From: BOG-908 sp965198915
GTDB taxonomy: Bacteria; Pseudomonadota; Alphaproteobacteria; Acetobacterales; Acetobacteraceae
Direction: 5' to 3'
Assembly: GCA_965198915.1 (NCBI GenBank)
Contig: CBDAQC010000006.1
Span: 558,001 to 622,000, forward strand
DNA length: 64,000 bases
In this document: piece by piece, positions 24,223-32,452 of the stretch
Position numbering within the stretch: the stretch's first letter is position 1
Layout: each line of letters opens with the position of its first letter
Position numbers and translations under genes: made by a program
Notes under the pieces: model-generated
What the model saw: the letters and a program-made list of their open reading frames with translations, nothing else
What the model was told of the DNA's origin: nothing
The model's database searches: none

Positions 24223-24525
24223 GACGGTCCCGTTCAATCGTGTGCCCTTCTAAACTCTTAGAAGTCTTAAGATAAGATGCGGTGGTAGATAGTGGCTGTG
24301 GATAACGGGGTACCCGGCTGTCCCCGCCTCCGCCTGCTTCGATCCACATGCACCGGATCCGCCAAGCCGCTGGCCAGGCTGCGTTTTTCTGTCTCGTCCT
24401 CATCCCGGGACGATGACAGGCCGCGCGCCTCACGTGTCCGCCTAACCGCCCGGCTGTCCCCGGCTTTCTTTTGCTGGCCCATCAACACGCGTGCGCAGGC
24501 CACTTATCCCCGCTATCCTCACGTC
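24223..24525. other. Candidate chromosomal origin (hemE-ppsR intergenic region)
   Basis: A 303-bp gap between divergent hemE and ppsR. It contains a perfect DnaA box TGTGGATAA (24297-24305), an AT-rich stretch next to it (24248-24279, with TCTTAGAAGTCTTAAGATAA) and several box-like sites with about two mismatches (CGATCCACA near 24340, CTTATCCCC near 24502, CTATCCTCA near 24512). The Caulobacter and Rickettsia origins lie beside hemE in the same neighbourhood. This is inference; replication initiation was not shown. Confidence 0.5.
24297..24305 (+). promoter_or_regulatory. Perfect DnaA box
   Basis: TGTGGATAA, the exact reverse complement of the TTATCCACA consensus, lies 74 bp from the hemE start, beside an AT-rich stretch. 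I noticed no other perfect copy elsewhere in the window by eye. Confidence 0.7.
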
Positions 24526-25407
24526 ATGAGCCAGGATCGCATCAACCTCCATCTGGTCTCCGACGCCACAGGTGAGACGCTGAACTCGATCGCGCGGGCA
24601 ACCGTCAGCCAGTTCGAGGAAGCCCACATCATTTACCATCGCTGGAGCCTGATACGGACGCGCTTCCAGTTGCACCGCGTGCTGGAAGGCATCGAGGCCG
24701 AACCTGGCCCCGTGCTGTCCACCGTGGTGGACCGCGCCTTGCGAAACGACCTGGAAGGCACCTGCGAGCGCCTCGGCCTGCCGGTGGTCAACGTCCTGGA
24801 ACCCGTGCTCGCCGTGCTGGCGGACCAGATCGGCGCGCAGGCCACCGCCCGGCCCGGCCGGCAATACGTGCTGGATGCCGACTACTTCCGCCGCATCGAC
24901 GCGATCCACTTCGTGCTCGCCCATGACGACGGCCAGGCGCAGGCCGGCATCGCGGAAGCCGACGTGATCCTGGTCGGCGTCTCGCGCAGTTCCAAGACGC
25001 CCACCAGCTTCTATTTGGCCAATCGCGGCGTGAAGGCGGCCAACGTGCCGCTTGTACCCGGCACCGCCGATCCGCCCGGCCTGGAGGAGCCGCATTGCCC
25101 GGTGATCGGCCTGACCTTGGACGCGCACGCGCTGATCGAAATACGCCGCCACCGGCTGAAGCTGATCGCCCACGGGCCGGGCACCGTCCACATCAAGCAG
25201 GACACCGGCGACTACGTGGACATTGAGGCGGTGAAGGCGGAGCTGCTATGGGCCCGCCGCCTGTGCACCCGCCGCGGCTGGCCGGTGATCGACGTCACGC
25301 GCCGGTCGATTGAGGAGACGGCAGCGACCGTGCTGCAACTGATGGAAGCGTGGCACGTGAGGCGGGACGGGAAGCGGGTGGAACCTATGTCTTTGGCTGT
25401 GCCGTAA
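24526..25407 (+). CDS. ppsR: Pyruvate, water dikinase / PPDK regulatory protein (PSRP, DUF299)
   Basis: A bifunctional serine/threonine kinase-phosphorylase that switches pyruvate phosphate dikinase or PEP synthase on and off. The 293-residue protein has LVSDATGETLNSIARA, DYFRRIDAIHFVLAHDDGQ, the P-loop GVSRSSKTPTSFYLANRG, VPLVPG and the C-terminal DVTRRSIEETAA. ATG 24526 is fixed by the conserved start. The target dikinase is not in the window. A homologue of this gene flanks the origin in Rickettsia and Caulobacter. A repeat arm starts at the base after the stop. Confidence 0.92.
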   Translation: MSQDRINLHLVSDATGETLNSIARATVSQFEEAHIIYHRWSLIRTRFQLHRVLEGIEAEPGPVLSTVVDRALRNDLEGTCERLGLPVVNVLEPVLAVLADQIGAQATARPGRQYVLDADYFRRIDAIHFVLAHDDGQAQAGIAEADVILVGVSRSSKTPTSFYLANRGVKAANVPLVPGTADPPGLEEPHCPVIGLTLDAHALIEIRRHRLKLIAHGPGTVHIKQDTGDYVDIEAVKAELLWARRLCTRRGWPVIDVTRRSIEETAATVLQLMEAWHVRRDGKRVEPMSLAVP

Positions 25408-25560
25408 GGAAGGAAGGCCTTCTTTTTTGAAGAAAAGAAACAAAAAACTTTTGCTTCCCGCATCTGCGGCAGCCGGTTTCCATCTGAGAAATCCCAGCGT
25501 TCCAGCAGCGGAGAGATAAAAGTTTTTTGCTTCTTTTTTTCAAAAAAGAAGGCCTTTCCT
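25408..25560. repeat. AT-rich paired hairpin repeat unit
   Basis: Left arm 25408-25457 (GGAAGGAAGGCCTTC... GAAGAAAAGAAAC AAAAAACTTTTG), centre with CCCGCATCTGCGGCAGCCGG and GCAGCGGAGAGATAAAAG, inverted right arm 25518-25560. It lies between convergent ppsR and the Pro/Tyr-rich gene, with both outer ends within 4 nt of the stop codons. Confidence 0.9.
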
Positions 25561-25563
25561 CTC

Positions 25564-25944
25564 CTACTGCACCGCCCCGTAAGACGGCGCCCCAATGCCC
25601 GGGCAAGAACAACCAGACCCAACAGGTGTCTGCGCCGGCGCCGCACACGTATAGACGCCGGCACGGCAGATCGCTCCATACGGCACGTCCGCACGTGACA
25701 TCTGCGGCGCAGGCGCACCGGCCGGCGGCGGGGGTGGCGCATAGGCCGGGTAGCCGTAATAAGGCGGGTAATCCGCCGGCGGGTAATAATAAGCTGGCGG
25801 ATAGGGCGCCACGGGCGCGCCGAGCACCACGGGCGGGAAAGCGATGAAGACGCCCGCCTGGGCGGGTTCGGGACGGAGGGTGACGCCCGCCGCGGTCGCT
25901 AGCGCGGCGCACCCAATCAGCAAACGGGATGCGAAGTGTGTCAT
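25564..25944 (-). CDS. Pro/Tyr-rich exported protein
   Basis: A 126-residue protein starting MTHFASRLLIGCAALATAAG, a signal peptide with likely cleavage at AQA. The mature part has a PPxYYYPP / YPPYYGYP low-complexity region (about residues 45-80), then a C-terminal segment with four cysteines (AICRAGVYTC, GSGCSCPG). The start could be GTG 25971. It resembles small secreted proteins common in Acetobacteraceae; function unknown, possibly cell-envelope. Confidence 0.65.
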   Translation of the reverse strand: MTHFASRLLIGCAALATAAGVTLRPEPAQAGVFIAFPPVVLGAPVAPYPPAYYYPPADYPPYYGYPAYAPPPPPAGAPAPQMSRADVPYGAICRAGVYTCAAPAQTPVGSGCSCPGIGAPSYGAVQ

Positions 25945-26032
25945 AGCGCCCAGATAACGCTCGAATGTCACCGCTTCGTTGCACGCGCTTGAAGAATTGT
26001 GAACGCGCTTGCGTGCCGGCGCGGGTTGCGGG

Positions 26033-26653
26033 CTATTTGCCCTCGTCCGGATCCTTGAACACGAACAGGCTCGGGTCGTAAGGCCCGCCGGGGCGCACGT
26101 TGGACAGGCGCAGATGCGTCTCGCGTCCCTGCGCGTCCACCACGGACCAGCCGACGAGCGCCAGCGGCGCCGCGTTCAGCGCCAGCGTCAGGCTGCCGTC
26201 GCCCGGTGTCTTCGTGCGCACCAGGGTCACCAGCACCTGCCCTGGCGGCCGGTCGAACTCCGTCACCGTCACATCCCCGGACAAGGTGATGTTGTCGGCC
26301 AGCAGCAGGCCCAGCGGCGTCTGGTTGACCGGAATGTTTGTCGTCTGGTCCAGCGCGGAATCGTGGAACACCACCGTGCCGCCGCCCGCCACCAGCAGCA
26401 GGGGACTGGGTTTGTCATACTGGAACCGCATGCGGCCGGGCCGCTCCAGCCACAGCGTGCCCTGGGTGGTGGCGCCGTCGGGCCCCACTTGCAGGAACCG
26501 TGCCTGCAATGCGCGCAGCCCGTTCAGATAGGCCGCGATCTGGTTCAGCGTGGCCAGGTCAGCGTCCGTAAGCACGGCCGCATGGGTTTGGGCCAGAGCG
26601 GGGGCGCTGACGGCGGTGGCTGCCAGCAACAGGCAGAAATGTCGGCGGTTCAT
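26033..26653 (-). CDS. lolA: Outer-membrane lipoprotein carrier protein LolA
   Basis: A periplasmic chaperone that carries lipoproteins from LolCDE to LolB at the outer membrane. The 206-residue precursor starts MNRRHFCLLLAATAVSAPAL with cleavage near ALA-QT. The core shows FLQVGPDGATTQGTLWLERP and GRMRFQYDKPSPLLLVA, the LolA beta-sheet signature, and LVGWSVVDAQGRETHLRLSN near the end. ATG 26653 is chosen because it opens the signal peptide; the upstream frame comes from repeat sequence. LolB and LolCDE are not in the window. Confidence 0.92.
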   Translation of the reverse strand: MNRRHFCLLLAATAVSAPALAQTHAAVLTDADLATLNQIAAYLNGLRALQARFLQVGPDGATTQGTLWLERPGRMRFQYDKPSPLLLVAGGGTVVFHDSALDQTTNIPVNQTPLGLLLADNITLSGDVTVTEFDRPPGQVLVTLVRTKTPGDGSLTLALNAAPLALVGWSVVDAQGRETHLRLSNVRPGGPYDPSLFVFKDPDEGK

Positions 26654-26684
26654 GGGTCTGGATATGGCATTGCGGGGGTGGGGA

Positions 26685-26865
26685 AAGGAAGCAAGCAGTC
26701 CTTTTTTAGAACAAAGGACCAAAAAACTTTTGCTACCCCGCCTGCACCGGCGCTCGTCCGCTCCTGCCAAAGCGCGCTAGTGCAGAACCAGTCCACGCCA
26801 TGTCGCAGGCGCCAGGACCAAAAGTTTTTTGCTTCTTTTTTTCAAAAAAGAAGGCCTTGCTTTCT
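26685..26865. repeat. AT-rich paired hairpin repeat unit
   Basis: Left arm 26685-26735 has a variant stem CAGTCCTTTTTT/AGAACAAAGGACC, where both sides changed together relative to GGTTC/GAACC. The right arm 26818-26865 is canonical (GCTTC...GAAGGCC). The centre contains CCCCGCCTGCACCGGC. Confidence 0.88.
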
Positions 26866-26868
26866 CCC

Positions 26869-27876
26869 TTAGGCCGTTCCGACCCCCTTGCTGGTGCTGT
26901 ACTCGAAATGCAGCGCCTCCCCGGGCCGGGCGATCGGATGCATCGCATGCGCCGCCATCGCCGCCTCCGAAAACCCCTGCAGGATCAGCTTCAGCTTGCC
27001 CGGGTACTGCGCCACGTCGCCGATCGCGAACACGCCGGGCACGGACGTCTCGCAGGTGGCCGCCGCTACGGCGATGTGGTTGCGCTCCAGGTTCAGCCCC
27101 CAGCCGGAGATCGGGCCCAGATCCATCGACAGGCCGAAGAACGGCAGCAGCCGGTCGGCCGGCAGCAGCCGCGTGGTCCCGTCAAGGTCGGCCACCTCCA
27201 CCGCCTCCAGCGCACCCTCGGTGCCGTGCAGCGCGTGCAACTGATAGGGGATCACCAGCTCTATCTCACCGGCCGCCGCAGCCTGGTCCAGTTGCGACGC
27301 GGTCTCCGGCGAGGCGCGGAACTTCGGCCGCCGGTGCACGACGTAGGTCTTGGCGGCGATGTCCTTCAGTTGCAGCGCCCAGTCCACCGCGGAGTCGCCG
27401 CCGCCGGCGATCACTACGGTCCGGCCGCGGAAGTCCTCGCGCCGGCGCACGTAGTACTGCACGGCGCCGGTCCCCTCGTACACGTCCAGCCCGTCCAGTG
27501 GCGGCCGGTTCGGCCCGAATGCCCCGGCACCCGCCGCGATCAGCACGCATCTCGCGCGTATCTCGTCGCCGCGGTCGGTGCGCAGGGTGAAGTCGCCGGG
27601 CACACCGAACAGCGACTCGACGCGGCGCCCCAGCAGCCGGGCCGGCGCGAACGGCGCCATCTGCGCCTCCAACTGCGCGATCAGCGCGCCCGCCTCGATC
27701 GCCGGGTGGCCCGGGATGTCGAAGATCGGCTTCTCCGGGTAGAGCGCCGCGCATTGGCCGCCCACCTCGTCCAGCGCATCGATCAGCACGGAGCCGAGTT
27801 TCAGCATGCCGCATTCGAAGGCGGCGAACAGGCCCACGGGGCCGGCGCCGATGATGGCCACGTCGGTTTGTGTCAT
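26869..27876 (-). CDS. Ferredoxin/flavodoxin-NADP+ reductase, thioredoxin-reductase-like
   Basis: A 335-residue FAD/NAD(P) oxidoreductase. The FAD-binding motif is VAIIGAGPVGLFAAFECGM, followed by GGQCAALYPEKPIFDIPG; NADPH-binding is VVIAGGGDSAVDWALQL; the FAD tail motif is VPGVFAIGDVAQYPGKLKLI. No CxxC is present, so it is not a thioredoxin reductase; it matches the YumC/TrxR-like ferredoxin reductase class that reduces ferredoxin with NADPH. It is flanked on both sides by repeats. Confidence 0.88.
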   Translation of the reverse strand: MTQTDVAIIGAGPVGLFAAFECGMLKLGSVLIDALDEVGGQCAALYPEKPIFDIPGHPAIEAGALIAQLEAQMAPFAPARLLGRRVESLFGVPGDFTLRTDRGDEIRARCVLIAAGAGAFGPNRPPLDGLDVYEGTGAVQYYVRRREDFRGRTVVIAGGGDSAVDWALQLKDIAAKTYVVHRRPKFRASPETASQLDQAAAAGEIELVIPYQLHALHGTEGALEAVEVADLDGTTRLLPADRLLPFFGLSMDLGPISGWGLNLERNHIAVAAATCETSVPGVFAIGDVAQYPGKLKLILQGFSEAAMAAHAMHPIARPGEALHFEYSTSKGVGTA

Positions 27877-27901
27877 GATTGGGTGGTTATGAGGGGGTTA
27901 G

Positions 27902-27950
27902 GGAAGGAAGCAAGGCCTTCCTTTTTGGAAAAAAGAAGCAAAAAACTTTT
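27902..27950. repeat. Single AT-rich repeat arm
   Basis: GGAAGGAAGCAAGGCCTTCC TTTTTGGAAAAAAGAAGC..., then AAAAAACTTTTGG, in the divergent gap between the reductase and tsaE. A half-centre (CCGCGGCTTGCCGCG) follows. Confidence 0.88.
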
Positions 27951-28054
27951 GGCGCCTCGCCTGTACGGCGATCCGTCCGCGGCTTGCCGCGTGCGTATCG
28001 GCCGCACTTCTGTCCGGCGAGCGAAGCGCCACCACACACACAGGAAGCAACCGA

Positions 28055-28501
28055 ATGCCCCCACTATCCAGGACCGTGGCGGAAGACGAGCTGGAGCGCA
28101 TCGCGGCCTTCCTCGCCGCCACGCTGCGTCCGGGCGACGCGGTCCTGCTGAGTGGTCCGCTGGGCGCCGGCAAATCCACCTTCGCCCGCGCCCTGCTGCG
28201 CGCCGCCTGCGCCGACCCGGCGATGGAAGTGCCCAGCCCGACCTACACGTTGGTGCAGACCTACGATGCCCCAGGCTTCACCCTGCATCATTACGACCTC
28301 TGGCGCCTGGAAGGCCCGGACGCGCTGGCCGAACTGGGCTGGGACGACGCCCGCGCCGGCGTGGTGCTCGTTGAATGGCCGGACCGGCTGGACGCACTGG
28401 CGCCCGGCGAAGCGATACGGATCAGGCTCGAGCTGGACGGCGACAGGCGGCGGCTGACCATCGAGGACGCCAGAACGCCCGCATCTGCAACAGCCGGATG
28501 A
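28055..28501 (+). CDS. tsaE: tRNA threonylcarbamoyladenosine biosynthesis protein TsaE
   Basis: P-loop ATPase that works with TsaB and TsaD to make t6A37 in ANN-decoding tRNAs. The 148-residue protein has LSGPLGAGKSTFARALL (Walker A), VPSPTYTLVQTY, HHYDLWRLEGPDALAELG and VVLVEWPDR. The last few residues (RTPASATAG) are encoded by sequence shared with the repeat centre (GCATCTGCAACAGCCGGATG), so the repeat has grown into the 3' end of the gene or the gene reads into it. Confidence 0.93.
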   Translation: MPPLSRTVAEDELERIAAFLAATLRPGDAVLLSGPLGAGKSTFARALLRAACADPAMEVPSPTYTLVQTYDAPGFTLHHYDLWRLEGPDALAELGWDDARAGVVLVEWPDRLDALAPGEAIRIRLELDGDRRRLTIEDARTPASATAG

Positions 28502-28536
28502 CTCCACACCCGGCGAAGCGTCGCGGATGCGAGGGA

Positions 28537-28580
28537 TCGAAAGTTTTTGCTTTTCTTTTTTTCAGAAAAGAACGCCTTCG
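28537..28580. repeat. Single AT-rich repeat arm between tsaE and murU-like gene
   Basis: CGAAAGTTTTTGCTTTTC..., TTTTTTTCAG, then AAAAGAACGCCTTCGCC. Slightly degenerate. Its GC-rich centre extends leftwards into the tsaE 3' end. Confidence 0.82.
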
Positions 28581-28595
28581 CCTTAAACCCCCACC

Positions 28596-29318
28596 ATGGA
28601 CGCAATCCTCCTAGCCGCCGGCCTCGGCACCCGCATGCGCCCGCTCACGGAAACCACGCCCAAATCGCTACTCACTCTGGCCGGCCGCACTCTGCTGGAC
28701 CGTGCGCTGGACCGCTTGGCCGATGCCGGCGTGGGCCGGGTGGTGGTGAACGCCCACTGGCACGCCGGTCAGCTACGCACGCATTTGGCCGCCCGCGGCG
28801 GCAATCCGCCTTGCGTGCTGCGCGAGGAAGCCAGGCTGCTAGACACCGGTGGTGCCGTTGCCGCTGCCCTGGAAGACGGGCTGCTCGGCACGGACCCGTT
28901 CTACGTAATCAACGGTGACACCGTCTGGCTGGACGGCCCGGTGCCGGCGCTCGCCCGACTGTCCGGCGCGCTTACGCCCGACAGGGACGCGGTGATGCTG
29001 GTGCACCGCACCTTCCAGGTGCGGGCGGACGTGGGCCGCGGCGACTTTTTCCTCGACGCGTGGGGCCTGCCGCGCCGCCGCCGCGGGAGCGAGGTGGCGC
29101 CGTATATCTATGCCGGCATCACGCTCGCCACACCGGCGCTGCTGCGCGGCCTGCCAGCGGGCGAGATGTCCATGAACGCGGTGTGGGACAGGGCGATTGC
29201 GGGCCGCCGCCTGTTGGCGGTGGTGCATGATGGCCTATGGTTCCACATGACCCGGCCCGCCGACCTGGCGGAGGCCGAGCACGCGCTGGCGGCGCAGATG
29301 ACGGGACCCTCCACGTGA
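28596..29318 (+). CDS. murU: Nucleotidyltransferase, MurU-like (N-acetylmuramate-1-P uridylyltransferase)
   Basis: A 240-residue sugar-nucleotidyltransferase. The NTP-binding motif is ILLAAGLGTRMRPLTETTPK; next come NAHWHAGQLRTHL, EEARLLDTGGAV, and the metal-binding Asp in FYVINGDTVWLDG. The order tsaE-murU-addB matches the alphaproteobacterial cell-wall recycling locus, where MurU makes UDP-MurNAc from MurNAc-1-P. The usual AmgK kinase gene between tsaE and murU is missing here. It overlaps addB by 4 nt (GTGA). Confidence 0.82.
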   Translation: MDAILLAAGLGTRMRPLTETTPKSLLTLAGRTLLDRALDRLADAGVGRVVVNAHWHAGQLRTHLAARGGNPPCVLREEARLLDTGGAVAAALEDGLLGTDPFYVINGDTVWLDGPVPALARLSGALTPDRDAVMLVHRTFQVRADVGRGDFFLDAWGLPRRRRGSEVAPYIYAGITLATPALLRGLPAGEMSMNAVWDRAIAGRRLLAVVHDGLWFHMTRPADLAEAEHALAAQMTGPST

Positions 29319-32300
29319 CGACACTGCTTCTGGAACCTGACCGGCAGACCTCGCGGCCGGGCCTGAGGCTGCGTCCGGCGCTCGCCACGATAGCGCCCAA
29401 CGTGGCCTTCCTGGACGCGCTGGCCGCTTGGTGGCTGGCCCGCTCCGCCGCTGGCCCGGCGGGCGACGACCCGCTGCTTGCCGCCAACGGCCTGTTCCTG
29501 GTGCCGACGCGCCGTGCCGCGCGCAGCCTGGCGGAGGCCTTCCTGCGGGTGAGCGCGGGCCGGCCGCTGCTGGCGCCCCGCATCCTGGCGCTGGGCGGGC
29601 TGGATGAGGCGCCGCTGGCGCTGGCAGGCGCCCTGGACATCCCGCCCGGCGTGCCGCCGGCGCGCCGGCTGGCCGTGCTGACCAGGCTGATACTGCAGAT
29701 GGGCGGTGCCAACGGCGCGCCCACCGAGGCCGACCGCGCCTGGGTGCTCGCCGTGGAGCTCGCCAACCTGCTGGACGAGGCAGCACGGGCCGAAGTCAAC
29801 CTGGCCGAGGCGTTGCCGGGCGCCGTGGGCGAGGCCTTCGCCGCGCATTGGCAGGTGACACTGAAATTTCTGGCCATCGTGACGCTGCACTGGCCCGCCT
29901 GGCTGGCGGAGGAGGGCCTGGCGGACGTGGCGGAGCGCCAGACCAGGCTGTTGCGCGCCCAGGAGGAGGCCTGGCGCGCCAACCCGCCGCAGACGCCGGT
30001 GATTGCCGCTGGTACTACCGGCGCCATCCCGGCGGTGGGCCGCCTGCTGCGGCTGGTGGCGCACCTGCCGGATGGGCTGGTGGTGCTGCCCGGCCTAGAC
30101 CGCACGCTGGATGCGGCGAGTTGGGACGCGCTGGAGCCCAGCCATCCGCAGGCCAGCCTGCGCGCCCTGCTGACCGCCCTGCAGGTCCGCCGCGAGGACG
30201 TGCGCGACTGGTCAGACATCGCCGCCGCGCCCACGCCCGTCTGCCCGCCGGCCCGGGTGGACACGCTGCGCACCGCCCTGCTGCCCGCCGCCTCGCTGTC
30301 CGCCTGGCAGTCCGCCACCGGCCTGGACGGGCAGGGCCTGCAGATGCTGGAGCCCGCAGACCAGCAGGAGGAGGCGCAGGCGATCGCGCTGGTGCTGCGC
30401 GGAGCGCTGGAACAGCCGGGCGCGCGCGCCGCTCTGGTGACGCCGGACCGCGAGCTGGCGCGTCGTGTGTCGGCCGAGTTGCTGCGCTTCGGCGTGCTGG
30501 CCGATGACAGCGCGGGCGAGCCACTGGCCGAGGTGCCGGCCGCGGTGTTCCTGCGCCTGCTGGCCGAAGCGGTGGCCGAGGACCTTCGCCCGGTTCCGCT
30601 GCTGTCGTTGCTGAAACACCCGCTCTGCGCCGCCGGCCTGCCGCCGGCCGATTGCCGCGCCGCCGCGCGCCAACTGGAACGCGAGTGCCTGCGCGGAGCC
30701 CGGCCCGGCCCCGGCATCGAGGGCCTGCGCGTGCGCGCCAAGACGGGCGGGTTCCTGGACCGCCTGTCCGCCTGTCTGCTACCGCTGCTGAGCCTGGTGG
30801 AACAGCCGGACGCCACGCCGGACCTGGCGCTGACCGCACTTCTGCAAGCGGCCGAGAATCTGGCCGGCACGGACCAGTCCTCCGGCGCCAGCAGGCTATG
30901 GGCCGGCGAGGACGGCGAGGCGCTGGCCTACCATCTGAGCGCCCTGCATGATGCGCTGCCTATCCTGCCCGCGCAGCACGCCCGCACCCTGCCCGGCCTG
31001 CTGGCCGCCATACTGGACGGCCCCACCGTGCGCAGCCGCCGCAGCCTGCGCGGCCGCGGCGGGCGGGAGCACCCGCGCGTGTTCATCTGGGGCCTGCTGG
31101 AAGCACGCCTGCAAACGGCGGATTTGATCGTGCTCGGCGGCCTGACCGAAGGCGTGTGGCCGCAAACCGCCGAATCCGGCCCGTGGATGAACCGGCCGAT
31201 GCGCGCGGCGGTGGGCCTGCCCTCGCCGGAAGAGCGCATCGGCCTGTCCGCGCATGATTTCGTCATGGCAAGCTGCGCCGCCCCGCTGGCCGTGCTGTCC
31301 GCCCCGCGGCGCCGCGGCGGCGCACCGGCGGTGTCCGCCCGCTGGCTGGTGCGGCTGGAAGCCCTGCTGGGGACCGGTCGCCGGCTGGCACGCCACGACG
31401 CCGCGCAATGGTGCCGAGTGCTGGATCGGCCGGACGGCCCGCCCGTCCCGGTCTCGCCGCCCGCCCCGGCGCCCGCGGTGGCGCTGCGCCCCCGCCGGCT
31501 GAGCGTCACCGAAATCGAGACCTGGCTGCGCGACCCCTACGCGATCTACGCCCGCCACGTGCTGGGCCTGCGCCGGCTCGAACCACTGGAACAGTCGGCG
31601 GACGCGGCGGATTACGGCAGCATCGTCCATGCCGGGCTGGGCCGCTTTTTCGCCCGTATCGGCCTGGGCTGGCCGACGGACGCCGCACGCCAGCTGACCG
31701 CGGACATGGACGCGGCGCTGGATGCCGCGCGGATGCGCCCGGCGCTCGCCGCCTGGTGGCGCCCCCGCCTGCGCCGCATCGCCGCCTGGGCCGCCGAGGC
31801 CGAAGCCGACCGCCGCGCCGCCGGCCGTCCCTTGGCCCTCTGCCCGGAGAAGCCCGGCGCGTGGATCTTCGAGGCACCCGCCGGCCCGTTCACCCTGCAC
31901 GGCCGCGCAGACCGGCTGGAGCGCCGGCCGGACGGCAGCATCGCCATACTGGATTACAAGACGGGGCAGGCGCCCAATTCCCGCCAGGTGGAGGAAGGCC
32001 GCGCCCCGCAACTGCCGCTGGAAGCCGCCATGGCGGAAGCCGGCGCGTTCGGGCCGGAGCTGACGGGCCCGGTGGCCGAGCTGGTGTACTGGCAAATATC
32101 CGGCGGGTTCGAGCCCGGGGTGAACCTGCCGCTGTTCCGCAGCAAGGCCGACAAGATCGCCGAAGTGTCCGCCACCGCGCGCGAAAGCCTGCAGGCGCTG
32201 GTGGCGAGCTTCGACGATGCGGCGCGCGCCTATCTGTCGCAGCCCTCGCCTGGGGCTGCGCCGCGGTTTTCGGATTATGCGCGGTTGGCAAGGGTTTCGG

Positions 32301-32323
32301 AGTGGGCAGCGGCGGAGGAGTGA
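29315..32323 (+). CDS. addB: Double-strand break repair protein AddB
   Basis: A 1002-residue AddB-type subunit of the AddAB helicase-nuclease that resects DNA ends for RecA. The N-terminal half is a degenerate helicase (LLAANGLFLVPTRRAARSL). Middle segments include VFIWGLLEARLQTADLIVLG and GLTEGVWPQ. The C-terminal RecB-like nuclease has YGSIVHAGLGRFF, AILDYKTGQAP (catalytic Asp and Lys) and APQLPLEAAMA. GTG 29315 overlaps the murU stop. addA, which normally follows immediately, is absent; a repeat and opposite-strand genes come next. Confidence 0.93.
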   Translation: MTTLLLEPDRQTSRPGLRLRPALATIAPNVAFLDALAAWWLARSAAGPAGDDPLLAANGLFLVPTRRAARSLAEAFLRVSAGRPLLAPRILALGGLDEAPLALAGALDIPPGVPPARRLAVLTRLILQMGGANGAPTEADRAWVLAVELANLLDEAARAEVNLAEALPGAVGEAFAAHWQVTLKFLAIVTLHWPAWLAEEGLADVAERQTRLLRAQEEAWRANPPQTPVIAAGTTGAIPAVGRLLRLVAHLPDGLVVLPGLDRTLDAASWDALEPSHPQASLRALLTALQVRREDVRDWSDIAAAPTPVCPPARVDTLRTALLPAASLSAWQSATGLDGQGLQMLEPADQQEEAQAIALVLRGALEQPGARAALVTPDRELARRVSAELLRFGVLADDSAGEPLAEVPAAVFLRLLAEAVAEDLRPVPLLSLLKHPLCAAGLPPADCRAAARQLERECLRGARPGPGIEGLRVRAKTGGFLDRLSACLLPLLSLVEQPDATPDLALTALLQAAENLAGTDQSSGASRLWAGEDGEALAYHLSALHDALPILPAQHARTLPGLLAAILDGPTVRSRRSLRGRGGREHPRVFIWGLLEARLQTADLIVLGGLTEGVWPQTAESGPWMNRPMRAAVGLPSPEERIGLSAHDFVMASCAAPLAVLSAPRRRGGAPAVSARWLVRLEALLGTGRRLARHDAAQWCRVLDRPDGPPVPVSPPAPAPAVALRPRRLSVTEIETWLRDPYAIYARHVLGLRRLEPLEQSADAADYGSIVHAGLGRFFARIGLGWPTDAARQLTADMDAALDAARMRPALAAWWRPRLRRIAAWAAEAEADRRAAGRPLALCPEKPGAWIFEAPAGPFTLHGRADRLERRPDGSIAILDYKTGQAPNSRQVEEGRAPQLPLEAAMAEAGAFGPELTGPVAELVYWQISGGFEPGVNLPLFRSKADKIAEVSATARESLQALVASFDDAARAYLSQPSPGAAPRFSDYARLARVSEWAAAEE

Positions 32324-32452
32324 AGGACCAAGTAAGTTTTGTCTCCCGCATCTGCAACGCGGCGGTTCTGTCCGGAAAAAACCGAAGCGCTGCGGCAGCG
32401 GAGTGATAAAAGTCTTTTGCTTCTTTTCTTCAGAAAAGAAGGCCTTCCTTCC
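32324..32452. repeat. AT-rich repeat unit with collapsed left arm
   Basis: The right arm at 32406-32452 is complete (TAAAAGTCTTTTGCTTC... GAAGGCC). The left arm has lost its hairpin: only AAGGACCAAGTAAG, TTTTGTCTCCC and the centre GCATCTGCAAC remain. This is where addA would be expected. Confidence 0.82.
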
